Shown here one piece after another: positions 16,170 to 24,884 of a DNA stretch of 64,000 bases. This DNA comes from CAWBXL01 sp963837365 (GTDB taxonomy: Bacteria > Acidobacteriota > Terriglobia > Terriglobales > Acidobacteriaceae), in NCBI GenBank assembly GCA_963837365.1, contig CAWIMW010000007.1:62001-126000 (forward strand), written 5' to 3'. A program made the translations under genes and the position numbers. How positions within the stretch are numbered: the stretch's first letter is position 1; every line of letters starts with the position of its first letter. The notes beneath the pieces are model-generated. The model saw only the letters and a list, made by a program, of their open reading frames with translations, did no database searches and was not told the origin of the DNA.

Positions 16170-16934
16170 CACCTTCTTCCCCGCCAAATTCTGCGCCACG
16201 GCATACGCCGCCGCCCCGATGATCCAGGAGATAAAAAACGCGGTCCAGTTCAGCCGCGTGGTGGGTGCGGCGATTACTTGTGGCAGCCAGAGCAGCAACG
16301 TGTAACAGGTGATCTGTCCGGCTTCGGCCCAGGCGGCGAGGCGGGGGAGTACACCAAACAGGACTCCGAGTCCGCTTGCAATCTGTCCGGCTCCGGTGAG
16401 GATGGCCCAACCCTTAGGGAACGGGAGCCAATGAGGTATGAAACCGATGGTGGCCTGCACGTACACCAGGTGCGACAGCCCGACCGGAATGACCGATATC
16501 CCGAAGAGGATGCGCGCCATGCGGACTCCGCGCTCGCCCGCGAGGAAGGCGAGTGGCGAGCTTTGCGGAATGTCTCCCAAGCGTGCAAACAGTGTCCAGC
16601 CGCCAGCCAGCAGCATGGTGAGTTCTCCCAGGCCGAGCCAGGTGCCTTCAATCTGCGGCGCGACTACAACGCCCGGCACTTTCAGCAACGCCCACAGAAT
16701 TAGATAGGGGAACAAAATTCTCACTGCCCAGACCCGAGTCGGCGGCAACAAGAGCCCAGCGCCCAGCAGCAACATCAGCACGCCCGAGCCGTAGGCGACC
16801 GCCGCGCGCGCCGGAAGCCACGCCGGAACCGGCTGCCACACCAGAGCGAAATCGCCGTAGATGAGAGCCAATACTCCGAGGCCGAGCAGACCGATCGCAA
16901 AGAGAACCAAAGCAGGTTGTTGGGATTTGTTCAT
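16167..16934 (-). CDS. DoxX-like integral membrane protein
   Basis: The 255-residue protein has about seven hydrophobic helices, for example LVLFAIGLLGLGVLALIYG, AVAYGSGVLMLLLGAGLLL and FGISVIPVGLSHLVYVQATI. The pattern GAGQIASGLGVLFGVLPRLAAW resembles the DoxX family core. DoxX relatives are linked to quinone or redox chemistry, but the family is broad and I would not assign a reaction. I prefer the ATG at 16934 over a TTG five codons upstream. It diverges from the CocE-type hydrolase gene, leaving about 195 bases for both promoters. Its last codons and stop belong to a dispersed repeat. Confidence 0.7.
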   Translation of the reverse strand: MNKSQQPALVLFAIGLLGLGVLALIYGDFALVWQPVPAWLPARAAVAYGSGVLMLLLGAGLLLPPTRVWAVRILFPYLILWALLKVPGVVVAPQIEGTWLGLGELTMLLAGGWTLFARLGDIPQSSPLAFLAGERGVRMARILFGISVIPVGLSHLVYVQATIGFIPHWLPFPKGWAILTGAGQIASGLGVLFGVLPRLAAWAEAGQITCYTLLLWLPQVIAAPTTRLNWTAFFISWIIGAAAYAVAQNLAGKKV

Positions 16935-17129
16935 CACCGTTCCATTCAAGTTCGGAGAATTCTACTCTGGAGGGGGCCTGCACTTTCAAGCCAGTTCTTG
17001 GGGAGCTACGCTCCGCGCGCGGGGGCAGGCAAGGGCGGCTCCACAAAACCTTCCGTTACAATGAATGTTCCAGCCGTAGCAGGTTTGGCAATTGCCGTTC
17101 AGTTCCGAAACTTTCTCTTGGGGCTTACC

Positions 17130-19058
17130 ATGATCAGGTTCGCATCCGTCTTATTTGCATTGGCGTCGTTCTTCGCGTGCGGTTTTCCAGCCCAGTCTCA
17201 AACCTCTCCGCAGACTCCCGACATTTCGGGCACCTATGAGGCGCCTGCCGGCTCCTACGACTATGTGAAGCGCGTGGTCATGGTCCCCATGCGGGACGGT
17301 GTGAAGCTATATACGGTCATCGTAATTCCCAAGGGGGCCAGGAACGCTCCCATCATTCTCACCCGCACTCCTTATAACGCGGCCAAGCGTACCGAGCGCT
17401 TTCTTTCTCCACACATGCTCGGCACTCTGCCACAGGGCGATGAAGTTTTCGTAAACGCCGGCTACATCCGCGTGTTTCAGGATGTGCGCGGCAAGTACGG
17501 CTCCGAAGGCGATTACTTCATGACCAAGCCTCTGCGCGGGCCGCTGAACTCCACCAGCACCGACCACTCGACTGACGCCTGGGACACGATTGATTGGCTG
17601 GTGAAGAACGTGCCCGAGTCGAACGGCAAGGTCGGCATGCTGGGCAGCTCCTACGAAGGATTCACCGTGGTGATGGCGCTGGTGAACCCGCATCCGGCGC
17701 TCAAAGTCGCCGCCCCGGAGAGTCCCATGGTAGATGGTTGGATGGGAGATGACTGGTTCCACTTCGGCGCCTATCGGCAGACCAACTTTGACTACATCAC
17801 CGGACAAACCAGCAAAAGGGGCGAAGGCAAGTCCGTCGCTCGTGAGGGATACGACGACTACGATAACTTCCTCCGCGCCGGGTCAGCCGGCGACTACGCC
17901 AGGGCGAAAGGCCTCGACCACTTTCCCTTCTGGCGAAAAATCGAAGAACACCCCGCCTATGATTTCTTCTGGCAGGGACAGGCGCTCGACAAAGTGATGG
18001 CGCAGCAACCGCTGAAAGTTCCCACCATGTGGCTGCAAAGCCTCTGGGACCAGGAAGACATGTGGGGCGCAATCCACTGCTACATGGCCGTCGAACCCAA
18101 GGACACCACCAACCGCATGAACTTTCTGGTGATGGGCCCGTGGCGTCACAGCGGCGTGAACTACGACGGTACCTCGCTGGGCCCGCTGCACTGGAATGGC
18201 GACACCGCGTTGCAATTCCGCCGCGATGTGCTGCTGCCTTTCTTCAATCAATATCTGAAAGATGGCGCGCCCAAGGCCGACACTCCGCCAGTCTTCATCT
18301 ACAACACCGGCGAGAACCATTGGGACCGCCTGCAATCCTGGCCGCTGGCCTGCGAAGCAGGCTGTGCCACAAAATCCAGGCCGCTCTATTTGACCGCGGG
18401 CTTCGGGCTGTCGTTTACCGCGCCGGCGTCGGATGCAAAGTCCGCCTACGACGAGTACGTCTCCGACCCTGCCAAACCCGTGCCCTACCAGCCGCGCCCG
18501 GTGCACTTTGCCGACGGCGATGCTTGGCGGCGCTGGCTGGTAATGGACCAGCGCTTCGTGGTGGATCGCCCAGACGTGTTGTCGTACGAAACTGAACCAC
18601 TGACCGAGCCTTTACGCATCAGCGGCGCACCGGCTGTAAATCTGGTTGCCTCCACCAGCGGCACCGACAGTGACTGGGTGGTGAAGTTGATTGATGTTTA
18701 TCCCGACGAAGTCCCGAGCCAGTCCGAGATGGGCGGCTACGAACTCAACCTCGCCATGGATATTTTTCGCGGACGCTACCGCGAAAGCTTTGAAACTCCG
18801 AAGGCGATCACGCCGAACTCGCCGCTGGTGTACAAATTTATCCTGCCGACGGCGAACCATGTTTTCCTGCCCGGACACCACATCATGGTGCAGGTGCAGT
18901 CGAGTTGGTTTCCGTTGTATGACCGCAATCCGCAAACCTTCGTGCCTAATATCTTCCTGGCCAAACCGGCTGATTACGTGAAGGCTGCACAGCGTATTTA
19001 TCACGCAGCGGGACAAGCCAGCTTTATTGATCTGCCGGTGGTGCCGGTGAAGCAGTAA
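17130..19058 (+). CDS. CocE/NonD family serine hydrolase (S15-type X-prolyl dipeptidyl-peptidase fold)
   Basis: A 642-residue secreted hydrolase. The signal peptide is MIRFASVLFALASFFACGFPAQS. The alpha/beta-hydrolase domain includes VPMRDGVKLYTVIVIPKG and the nucleophile motif GMLGSSYEGF (Ser174). The acid/His part lies around LVMGPWRHSGVNYDG. The C-terminal jelly-roll (PAVNLVASTSGTDSDWVVKL) is the X-Pro C-terminal domain. Family members cleave esters, acyl amides or peptides; the substrate here is open. I start at 17130, where the signal peptide begins, although the frame is open further upstream into the intergenic region. Confidence 0.88.
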   Translation: MIRFASVLFALASFFACGFPAQSQTSPQTPDISGTYEAPAGSYDYVKRVVMVPMRDGVKLYTVIVIPKGARNAPIILTRTPYNAAKRTERFLSPHMLGTLPQGDEVFVNAGYIRVFQDVRGKYGSEGDYFMTKPLRGPLNSTSTDHSTDAWDTIDWLVKNVPESNGKVGMLGSSYEGFTVVMALVNPHPALKVAAPESPMVDGWMGDDWFHFGAYRQTNFDYITGQTSKRGEGKSVAREGYDDYDNFLRAGSAGDYARAKGLDHFPFWRKIEEHPAYDFFWQGQALDKVMAQQPLKVPTMWLQSLWDQEDMWGAIHCYMAVEPKDTTNRMNFLVMGPWRHSGVNYDGTSLGPLHWNGDTALQFRRDVLLPFFNQYLKDGAPKADTPPVFIYNTGENHWDRLQSWPLACEAGCATKSRPLYLTAGFGLSFTAPASDAKSAYDEYVSDPAKPVPYQPRPVHFADGDAWRRWLVMDQRFVVDRPDVLSYETEPLTEPLRISGAPAVNLVASTSGTDSDWVVKLIDVYPDEVPSQSEMGGYELNLAMDIFRGRYRESFETPKAITPNSPLVYKFILPTANHVFLPGHHIMVQVQSSWFPLYDRNPQTFVPNIFLAKPADYVKAAQRIYHAAGQASFIDLPVVPVKQ

Positions 19059-19286
19059 GGAGCAGAGGAGTTAAAATGCGTCCAAGCCGACATGTTGGAG
19101 ATTTCGGCCGACTATATTGTTGGTGACCCTAATCAGGATAGAGTTGAGCGACTAAGAAACAATAGTGCCAGTATTCTAAAGCGCGGCACCGATCATTCTG
19201 TGCCTTTAACGTTCACAATTCGTTAGAGTCGAATATTAATTTTCGATTAACTCCACCCAGATACTTTTTATCCCCGCCATTAAGAA

Positions 19287-20042
19287 ATGCAATTGGACAC
19301 CCGCTCAACCACCCGTTACCGTTTAATCATGGACATAATATCTTCAAATCATTCTTCAGTTGATTTTCTGCATGAGATCGGCAGCCGCATGGCTTTGGCG
19401 GATCCCTTGCATGAGGTGTTAGACCAAGTGGTTCAGTTTGCAGCAAATCTGGTGGAGTGCGACTCCTGCTTCGTATACGTGCTGGAAGGCGACGAGTTGG
19501 TGCTTTGTGCTTCCAAGAATCCGCATCAAGAAGTGATTGACCGGCTCAAACTGCACATTGGCGAAGGCATCACTGGCTGGGTGGCCGAACATCGCGAACC
19601 GGTGGCGATCTCCCAGGGCGCAACCCAAGATTCGCGCTTCCAGTATTTCAATGAATTGCCGGAAGATACCTTCGAAGCCTTCCTATCGGTACCGATTTTG
19701 TCGCGCGGTCGTCTGGTGGGGGTGATTAACCTGCAACACCGCCAATCGCACGTTTACAGCCAGCGGCAGATTCGATTGATTTCCACCATCGGGTTTCTGG
19801 TTGGCGCGGAGATTGAAATGGCCCGCTTGGAAGGCGAAAACTCCGATCTGGTGCAAAAGCTGGAGACGCGCAAGATCGTGGAGCGGGCCAAAGGAATTCT
19901 GCAACGCGACCTGGGCTTAAATGAAGAGCAGGCCTACCTGGCGTTGCAACGGCAGAGCCGGCAAAAACGCAGGTCCATGAAAGATGTTGCTGAGGCCATT
20001 GTGTTGAGTGAAGAGATCAAACGCGGATCGAATACCAATTAA
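19287..20042 (+). CDS. GAF-ANTAR transcription antiterminator
   Basis: The 251-residue protein has a GAF sensor at about 25-165 (HEVLDQVVQFAANLVECDSC, GEGITGWVAEHREPVAISQG, FLSVPILSRGRLVGVINLQH). A short linker leads to a C-terminal ANTAR domain (KIVERAKGILQRDLGLNEEQ and SMKDVAEAIVLSEEI). ANTAR domains bind paired hairpins in nascent RNA and prevent termination, so the GAF part probably gates this in response to a small molecule or redox state. The RNA target is not evident next to the gene. A second ATG at 19329 would remove 14 residues without touching the GAF domain; neither start has a strong ribosome site. Confidence 0.87.
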   Translation: MQLDTRSTTRYRLIMDIISSNHSSVDFLHEIGSRMALADPLHEVLDQVVQFAANLVECDSCFVYVLEGDELVLCASKNPHQEVIDRLKLHIGEGITGWVAEHREPVAISQGATQDSRFQYFNELPEDTFEAFLSVPILSRGRLVGVINLQHRQSHVYSQRQIRLISTIGFLVGAEIEMARLEGENSDLVQKLETRKIVERAKGILQRDLGLNEEQAYLALQRQSRQKRRSMKDVAEAIVLSEEIKRGSNTN

Positions 20043-20052
20043 CGATACGCCA

Positions 20053-20087
20053 TGAAAAATGGCCCGCCCCTACTGCCAGGGCGGGCC
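20053..20087 (-). terminator. Rho-independent terminator of the small secreted-protein gene
   Basis: GGCCCGCCC and GGGCGGGCC form a perfect 9-bp stem around a 9-base loop. On the minus strand it is followed by ATTTTTC. It sits between two convergent genes and may also help stop the plus-strand GAF-ANTAR transcript. Confidence 0.75.
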
Positions 20088-20106
20088 CTCCTCGTACAAG
20101 TCAGAA

Positions 20107-20547
20107 CTACTGAATAGCCGCCGCCACAGTGGTGGTCGTCTTGGCCGCAGTTCGTGCTATTGCACCTTCCTTCATGGCGGGAACCGCGAAGTGAAGTTCC
20201 GTGTCCGCATCGGACAGGTACAAGGCGCTTACGTAGCGGTCGCTGCCTCGGGTTTCCAGTTCCAGGCTGGTGCTCTTCACCGGATACCCCTCGGTGCCGC
20301 ACATAGGCAACATGATTGCCACGACTTTGCCATCGGCGCTGCGCACCATGACTCTGGAAGGGACACTCGTGGAGTCGAGTGTAAAGTCATAAGAACCGGG
20401 CGCCAGCACAGCCGTACCCCAGTGGGTTGTTGACGTCAGGGTGAACTTACCTTTGACTCCTTCCGCGTGGGCCATCACTGGCAACGCAAAAGCCAAAGCC
20501 AAAACAAGAACTTTCGTACGCGCAAAACTGCTCACTAGATTTTTCAT
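20107..20547 (-). CDS. small secreted protein of unknown function
   Basis: 146 residues with a clear signal peptide (MKNLVSSFARTKVLVLALAF then ALPVMAHA). The mature part is beta-rich with FTLTSTTHWGTAVLAPGSYDF and a single Cys in LPMCGTEGYP. Small proteins with this 'G-x-Y-x-F' opening are common in Acidobacteria and I know no assigned function. A well-placed AAGGAG lies upstream of the ATG, and a strong terminator follows. Confidence 0.75.
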   Translation of the reverse strand: MKNLVSSFARTKVLVLALAFALPVMAHAEGVKGKFTLTSTTHWGTAVLAPGSYDFTLDSTSVPSRVMVRSADGKVVAIMLPMCGTEGYPVKSTSLELETRGSDRYVSALYLSDADTELHFAVPAMKEGAIARTAAKTTTTVAAAIQ

Positions 20548-21074
20548 TACCTCATCTCCTTTTGAAATGTTGGGAGAGACACCACCGGCCTGAAGCCGGT
20601 AGAGCCGCTCGGTGATTTGTTGGGACGACGAGGTCAGGAATGAACTAAAACAACCGGGTGGAACATCGAACTACGCAGTTCGCGTCACTTTACCGCATAC
20701 AGCAAGCAGTGACATGTTCACTGTGCCAGAGATCACTCTTCACGTCCAATTGAAAATTGTTATGGCGGGAATTGATGGGAAGTGAAAGCGTGACTTCGGT
20801 AACATCATTGATAAATTGTTGCGGTTTCGTGACCTGCCAATAAATACTGGAATTGATCGCCACCTGCACCGCACGAATTCACATCGTTACAAAAACCCCA
20901 ATTTTGCCTCAGCCCCTCGGTCAAGACCAAACTGCTGCACTTGTGCTAATCCGCGGCGGCAGGGTGAGTGGCCCCTGGAATCGGAGTCAACAAGGGGCAT
21001 AAAATCGCCGCAGAATCCACAGCCAACTAAGTTATACTGCGCTGAAGTCGAGAAGTTCCAGTGAGGACGCAATC
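20548..21074. other. gene-free stretch between divergent genes
   Basis: The 527 bases hold no convincing coding frame. Near 20583-20601 is a small hairpin (ACCGGC/GCCGGT around CTGAA). Toward 21030 is AAGTTATACTGCGC, with a fair -10 (TATACT) upstream of the zapB-like gene but no clear -35. Otherwise I see nothing I can name. Confidence 0.35.
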
Positions 21075-21371
21075 ATGTCGGTGACGATGATGGAAGAGGT
21101 ATCAGGGCAGGTTCCTGGCGACGATTTCCAGGCGCTGGAAGAGAAAGTTTATCGCACTATTGAGCTATATAAGTCGGCCCGCGAAGCCAAAGCGACGGCG
21201 GAACGCGATGCCAAACGGCTCCGCGAGCAGTTGGAAGAACGCGAAGAGGAAATCGAGAGTATGCGCCGCGAGATGGTTCGTCTGCGCAAGGAGCGCGAAG
21301 AAATAAAATCGCGCGTGGAAAAAATGTTGCAACGCATCGATACTCTGGCTGAGGAAGCCGCGGCAAGCTAG
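21075..21371 (+). CDS. ZapB-like coiled-coil cell division protein
   Basis: The 98 residues are almost entirely coiled coil (ALEEKVYRTIELYKSAREAK, RLREQLEEREEEIESMRREM). The size and composition match ZapB-type proteins that join the Z-ring through ZapA. The next gene, 36 bases on, is zapA, which supports this. The first codons include two possible starts (ATG 21075 and MMEEV four codons later); both leave the coil intact. Sequence alone cannot exclude another small coiled-coil protein. Confidence 0.65.
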   Translation: MSVTMMEEVSGQVPGDDFQALEEKVYRTIELYKSAREAKATAERDAKRLREQLEEREEEIESMRREMVRLRKEREEIKSRVEKMLQRIDTLAEEAAAS

Positions 21372-21407
21372 GCTTAACGCCTGGAAAATTTGTGCGGAGG
21401 AGCGAGT

Positions 21408-21743
21408 ATGGCGACAGCAGTGAAACATCCGCCGGTGAAAGACGCGGCCAACCACAGCGTGCGCGTGGAAATCTTCGATCAGGCCTACAACCTGCGCGGC
21501 TCAGACGCGGAATACATTCTCAGGCTGGCGGATTACGTAGACAGCAAAATGCGCGCCGTTGCCGAACAGACCAACACCGTGGACACCGCGCGCCTGGCGG
21601 TATTGGCGGCGCTCAATATCGCTGATGAATATCATCTATTGAAAAAGGGCCAGGACCACGGACCGGTTGATTATCTGAAGCGGGCGAACCGCCTTTCGGA
21701 TGCCTTGGATGAAGTTCTGCAAGACAAACCCAAGGCCGGATAG
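21408..21743 (+). CDS. zapA: cell division protein ZapA
   Basis: The 111-residue protein has the ZapA core: SVRVEIFDQAYNLRGSDAEY, then ILRLADYVDSKMRAVAEQTN, and TARLAVLAALNIADEYHLLK. ZapA binds FtsZ and bundles protofilaments at midcell. I chose the ATG at 21408, which has GGAGGAG five bases before it, rather than the TGTGCGGAG codons upstream. It follows a ZapB-like gene and is followed by a probable 6S RNA gene, a linkage known from many bacteria. Confidence 0.9.
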   Translation: MATAVKHPPVKDAANHSVRVEIFDQAYNLRGSDAEYILRLADYVDSKMRAVAEQTNTVDTARLAVLAALNIADEYHLLKKGQDHGPVDYLKRANRLSDALDEVLQDKPKAG

Positions 21744-21874
21744 TGCCAGGTTAAAGAACGTTAAATAAATAAGCGCTATCGCGTTACTTTAGTTGCAAGC
21801 TGCCTGCCATCTTTTTGTACTTTAACCCTTGCCAAGCCAGCCGATCTCCCCGTAGCATCCAACCTGAAAGCCGG

Positions 21875-22060
21875 CCTGCCAGGTTGGTGATGGTGGGTAA
21901 CCGATTTTTGAACCAATGCTGAATGAACGGGAGCTCGACTCGAACTAGGATCCGGTGTGCGACGCTCCGCCATGCGGAGATGCCTAAAGGGTCTCGGCGG
22001 GCACCCAACGTCTACCGACGGGTTCATTCTCGGCCTCATCACACGGCACAGTGGGTCGGC
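21875..22060 (+). ncRNA. ssrS: probable 6S RNA (ssrS) downstream of zapA
   Basis: The 440-base gap after zapA holds no gene but can fold into one long rod. Outer pairing is GTGATG (21887) with CATCAC (near 22036-22042), next CCGA with TCGG, then a one-sided bubble, then a perfect GAATGAAC (about 21921-21928) with GTTCATTC (about 22022-22029). The tip hairpin CTCCGC-CAT-GCGGAG is near 21965-21979. A single interrupted hairpin of about 180 nt and the zapA linkage are what 6S RNA shows. I have not matched its conserved bases in detail and the ends are estimates. The DNA after it has repeated GAGAACTG units (about 22070-22099). Confidence 0.5.
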
Positions 22061-22186
22061 TTGATTGAACTGAGAACTGGCCACCGAGAACTGAGAACTG
22101 AAATTCCTCCGTTGCTGTCCTATCCCTGTATCATTAGCTGATAAAATGAATGTCTAAATTCCCCAATAGCAGCATCAAATAATTGA

Positions 22187-22990
22187 GTGTTCCCACAACT
22201 TTTTCATATCGGTAATTTCAGCATGCCCACCTACGGGTTGCTGGTTGCGACGGGCGTGCTGGTCGGGCTCTGGATCAGCGTGCGTAATTCTGCCAGGCAG
22301 GGAATTAATCCTGAACACGCATGGAACCTGGGGATCTACGTAGTCCTGGCCGGGATCATCGGCGCCAAAGTGCTGTACGTCATCAACGAGTGGAGCTCCT
22401 ACTCCGGTCATATCCGTGACATTTTTACTTTGAGCACCTTGCAGGCCGGCGGAGTGTTCTCTGGCGGCTTGATCGCGGGTTTGGCAATTGCGGTTTGGTA
22501 CATACGAAAGCACAGTATTCCAGCACTGGCTGCCTGTGATGCATTTGCCCCGGGACTGGCGCTTGGACATGCCATTGGCCGGCTAGGATGTTTTTCCGCA
22601 GGTTGCTGCTTCGGGAAAGAGACCCACCATTTTTGGGGTGTCACCTTCACCAACCAGCTGGCGAATTCGATTTCAGGTACGCCGCTGCATGTTCCCCTGC
22701 AACCCACGCAGCTCTTCGAGGCTGCGGTCGAGCTGGCAAATTTCTTCATATTGATGTGGATGTTCAAGCGCAAGAAATTTGACGGCCAGGTTTTCGGTGC
22801 ATTTCTGATCCTTTACGGTACCGCCCGTTTCTTCCTGGAGTTCCTGCGTGACGACCCAGGGCGCGGAGAAGTTTTCGGGGGATTCATGAGCGGCACGCAG
22901 CTGATCGCCATTTTTTTAGTGCTTGGTGGCGGACTGCTGTGGTGGCTGAAGTCTTCACAGCGAGCCGTCCTGCATCCCGCTGCACGATAA
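22187..22990 (+). CDS. lgt: prolipoprotein diacylglyceryl transferase
   Basis: The 267-residue inner-membrane enzyme moves diacylglyceryl from phosphatidylglycerol to the lipobox cysteine of prolipoproteins. It has about seven helices and the family signature GLALGHAIGRLGCFSAGCCF around residues 125-145. PLQPTQLFEAAVEL and the late Arg-rich segment (TARFFLEFLRDDPGRG) are also typical. The start is GTG; no ATG fits the conserved N-terminus FPQLFHIGNFSMPTYGLLV. At least one lipoprotein substrate is encoded nearby (24514). Confidence 0.95.
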   Translation: MFPQLFHIGNFSMPTYGLLVATGVLVGLWISVRNSARQGINPEHAWNLGIYVVLAGIIGAKVLYVINEWSSYSGHIRDIFTLSTLQAGGVFSGGLIAGLAIAVWYIRKHSIPALAACDAFAPGLALGHAIGRLGCFSAGCCFGKETHHFWGVTFTNQLANSISGTPLHVPLQPTQLFEAAVELANFFILMWMFKRKKFDGQVFGAFLILYGTARFFLEFLRDDPGRGEVFGGFMSGTQLIAIFLVLGGGLLWWLKSSQRAVLHPAAR

Positions 22991-23036
22991 TCCTCGACTC
23001 TACAGTTCTCATCCCTGTGGTGTAAGCTACCGTCCT

Positions 23037-23342
23037 ATGTTCCCTTTTTCTCCAATCGTCATGGTGTTCGGTCTCATCATGATGCTGGTGGCCGGCTTCA
23101 CCGTGGGTACCATTACGGGATTTGTGCTCACCTGGATTCGCAAGAGCAGCCGCCGCGGCCTATGGAAAGCGGGTCTGGCAGGAATGCTCGCCTACGTGAC
23201 GGTTTTTGTAGGCATGGGTTACATTTCGGCAGTTACTCGCAGTCAAACTATATTTGCAAATCCAGCCCTGGCCGCATTGTTGGCGGCGGTTGCGGCGCCT
23301 GCCTTTCGCGAATGGCTGCGTACTCCCGACAAGACGGTCTAA
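23037..23342 (+). CDS. small membrane protein of unknown function
   Basis: 101 residues with three hydrophobic segments (VMVFGLIMMLVAGFTVGTIT, GLAGMLAYVTVFVGMGYIS, PALAALLAAVAAPAFREWL) and a basic first loop (RKSSRRGLWK). I do not recognise the family. It lies between lgt and the pseudouridine synthase gene in the same direction, only 22 bases before the latter, so probable co-transcription is the only hint of its role. Confidence 0.6.
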   Translation: MFPFSPIVMVFGLIMMLVAGFTVGTITGFVLTWIRKSSRRGLWKAGLAGMLAYVTVFVGMGYISAVTRSQTIFANPALAALLAAVAAPAFREWLRTPDKTV

Positions 23343-23364
23343 TTTCGCTCGTCGATTGCTCTTC

Positions 23365-24342
23365 ATGATAGACGCTGAATATCCAAAACATTTTGTTACA
23401 TGCCCTGAGGATGCAGCCACGCGTCTCGACCAGTTTCTGACTGCAAAACTACCCGGAGCCAGCCGCGCCCGCGTGCAGCAGCTTATTTCTGACGGCAAAG
23501 TGCTGGTTAACGAGGCGGTTGCAAAAGCTTCTTATCGCCTGCGCGGCGATGAACTGGTACAGGTAACAGGCCAGAATGTCTTGCCTCCGCTGCGGGCCAA
23601 AGCCGAACCCATCGCGCTCGATATCGTCTATGAAGACGACGATCTGGCGGTCATCAACAAGCCCGCAGGAATGATGGTGCATGCGGGAGCAGGAGCAACC
23701 GACGATGCCCGCAACCGCGGCACGCTGGTCAATGCATTGCTGCACCATTTCCAGCAGCTCTCGGGCATCAGCGGGGAATTACGGCCGGGGATCGTGCACC
23801 GGCTGGATAAAGAAACCAGTGGCCTCATCATCGTTGCCAAGAAAGATGAAATCCACCGCAAGCTGGCAACTCTTTTCGCCAAGCGACAGGTCAAGAAAAC
23901 GTATATAGCTCTGGTGCACGGCACCGTCAAGCAAGACAAGGGAACGATCAGCAGCAGCATCAGCCGCGATTCCGTGCGGCGGGTCCGTATGACCACGCGG
24001 CGCTCCGGTGGGCGGGAAGCGATTTCTCATTACAAAGTGCAACGGCGGATTGATTCGAAATATGGCAAATTCACCATGCTGGAAGTGCGCATTGATACCG
24101 GTCGCACTCATCAGATCCGCGTCCACCTTTCATCCCTGGGGCACCCTGTAGTGGGAGATGCACTCTATGGCGCGCCACGCGAGGTACGCGGAAAAAACAC
24201 AAAAACGATTTCGTTGTCCAGAAACTTTCTCCACGCAGCCGCCCTGGAGTTCCAGCATCCAGGTACAGGGGACGTGATTCAGCTGCAACGCGACCTTCCC
24301 CCCGAGTTGTGTGCGTTCACCGCCAGCCTCGCCGGGCCCTAA
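23365..24342 (+). CDS. RluA-family pseudouridine synthase (RluD-like)
   Basis: The 325-residue protein has an S4 RNA-binding domain at about 12-70 (RLDQFLTAKLPGASRARVQQ, LISDGKVLVNEAVAKAS) and an RluA catalytic domain. The active motif is GIVHRLDKETSGLIIVAK with Asp148 as nucleophile. Later motifs include ALVHGTVKQDKGTI and RTHQIRVHLSSLGHPVVGD. It converts uridines to pseudouridine in 23S rRNA, most likely at RluD sites. I chose the ATG at 23365, since upstream codons overlap the preceding gene and are not family-like. Confidence 0.93.
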   Translation: MIDAEYPKHFVTCPEDAATRLDQFLTAKLPGASRARVQQLISDGKVLVNEAVAKASYRLRGDELVQVTGQNVLPPLRAKAEPIALDIVYEDDDLAVINKPAGMMVHAGAGATDDARNRGTLVNALLHHFQQLSGISGELRPGIVHRLDKETSGLIIVAKKDEIHRKLATLFAKRQVKKTYIALVHGTVKQDKGTISSSISRDSVRRVRMTTRRSGGREAISHYKVQRRIDSKYGKFTMLEVRIDTGRTHQIRVHLSSLGHPVVGDALYGAPREVRGKNTKTISLSRNFLHAAALEFQHPGTGDVIQLQRDLPPELCAFTASLAGP

Positions 24343-24513
24343 CTCCAATGCTGTAAGCAATAATTCCGCTGGGGACTGGTTTGCATCTAAATTTCAAATA
24401 GGCTGCACCAGGGGCGAGTCTTTTTTCTAAGTCCAGGGTTTATCGGTTTGGTAGCTTTTGTCTTTAGTGTTTGCGCCGTTCGTCATGATTTCTGCGTTTC
24501 CCAGGAGGAAGAC

Positions 24514-24864
24514 ATGTTGAGAATGCAGAGTAAAGTTCTTGCCGCGGCAGTATTGATCGCCGGAACACTGGTACTTGCGGGATGCCCGCAGCGGACCACG
24601 ATTGGGAGAATTAATGGTGATCCCTACCGCTTTGCCGGAAAAGAAGTCACCATTGCCGGTCGTGTGACCAACTCATTCGGCGGACTGGGCACAGGGGTCT
24701 TCGAATTACAGGACGAAACCGGGCGCATGTGGGTTTTCAGCGAGAAATTTGGGGTTCCGGGACGCGATGCCCGGATCGCCGTGACTGGACGCATTCAGCA
24801 GGGGTTCACCTTCGGCGGAAAAAACTTTGCCGTCATTCTGCGCGAGACCAAACGCAGGCATTGA
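24514..24864 (+). CDS. small lipoprotein with OB-fold-like domain
   Basis: 116 residues. It starts with a lipoprotein signal ending in VLAGC (lipobox, Cys about 25) after GAGGAAG six bases before the ATG. The mature part, GKEVTIAGRVTNSFGGLGTG, VFELQDETGRMWVFSE, RIAVTGRIQQGF, has the strand pattern of a small OB fold similar to nucleic-acid or metal binding modules. It is expected in the periplasm, attached to a membrane after processing by Lgt (22187). Its ligand is unknown. Confidence 0.75.
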   Translation: MLRMQSKVLAAAVLIAGTLVLAGCPQRTTIGRINGDPYRFAGKEVTIAGRVTNSFGGLGTGVFELQDETGRMWVFSEKFGVPGRDARIAVTGRIQQGFTFGGKNFAVILRETKRRH

Positions 24865-24884
24865 GGAGCGCCCAACCATTCCAA

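Noticed and set aside
19076..19226. Short frames after the CocE-type gene: a 16-codon frame with a good ribosome site at 19076, and a 44-codon frame from 19092
   Set aside because: No family resemblance, and the longer one lacks a suitable ribosome site and shares a frame with the upstream gene after its stop. Too weak to report as genes.
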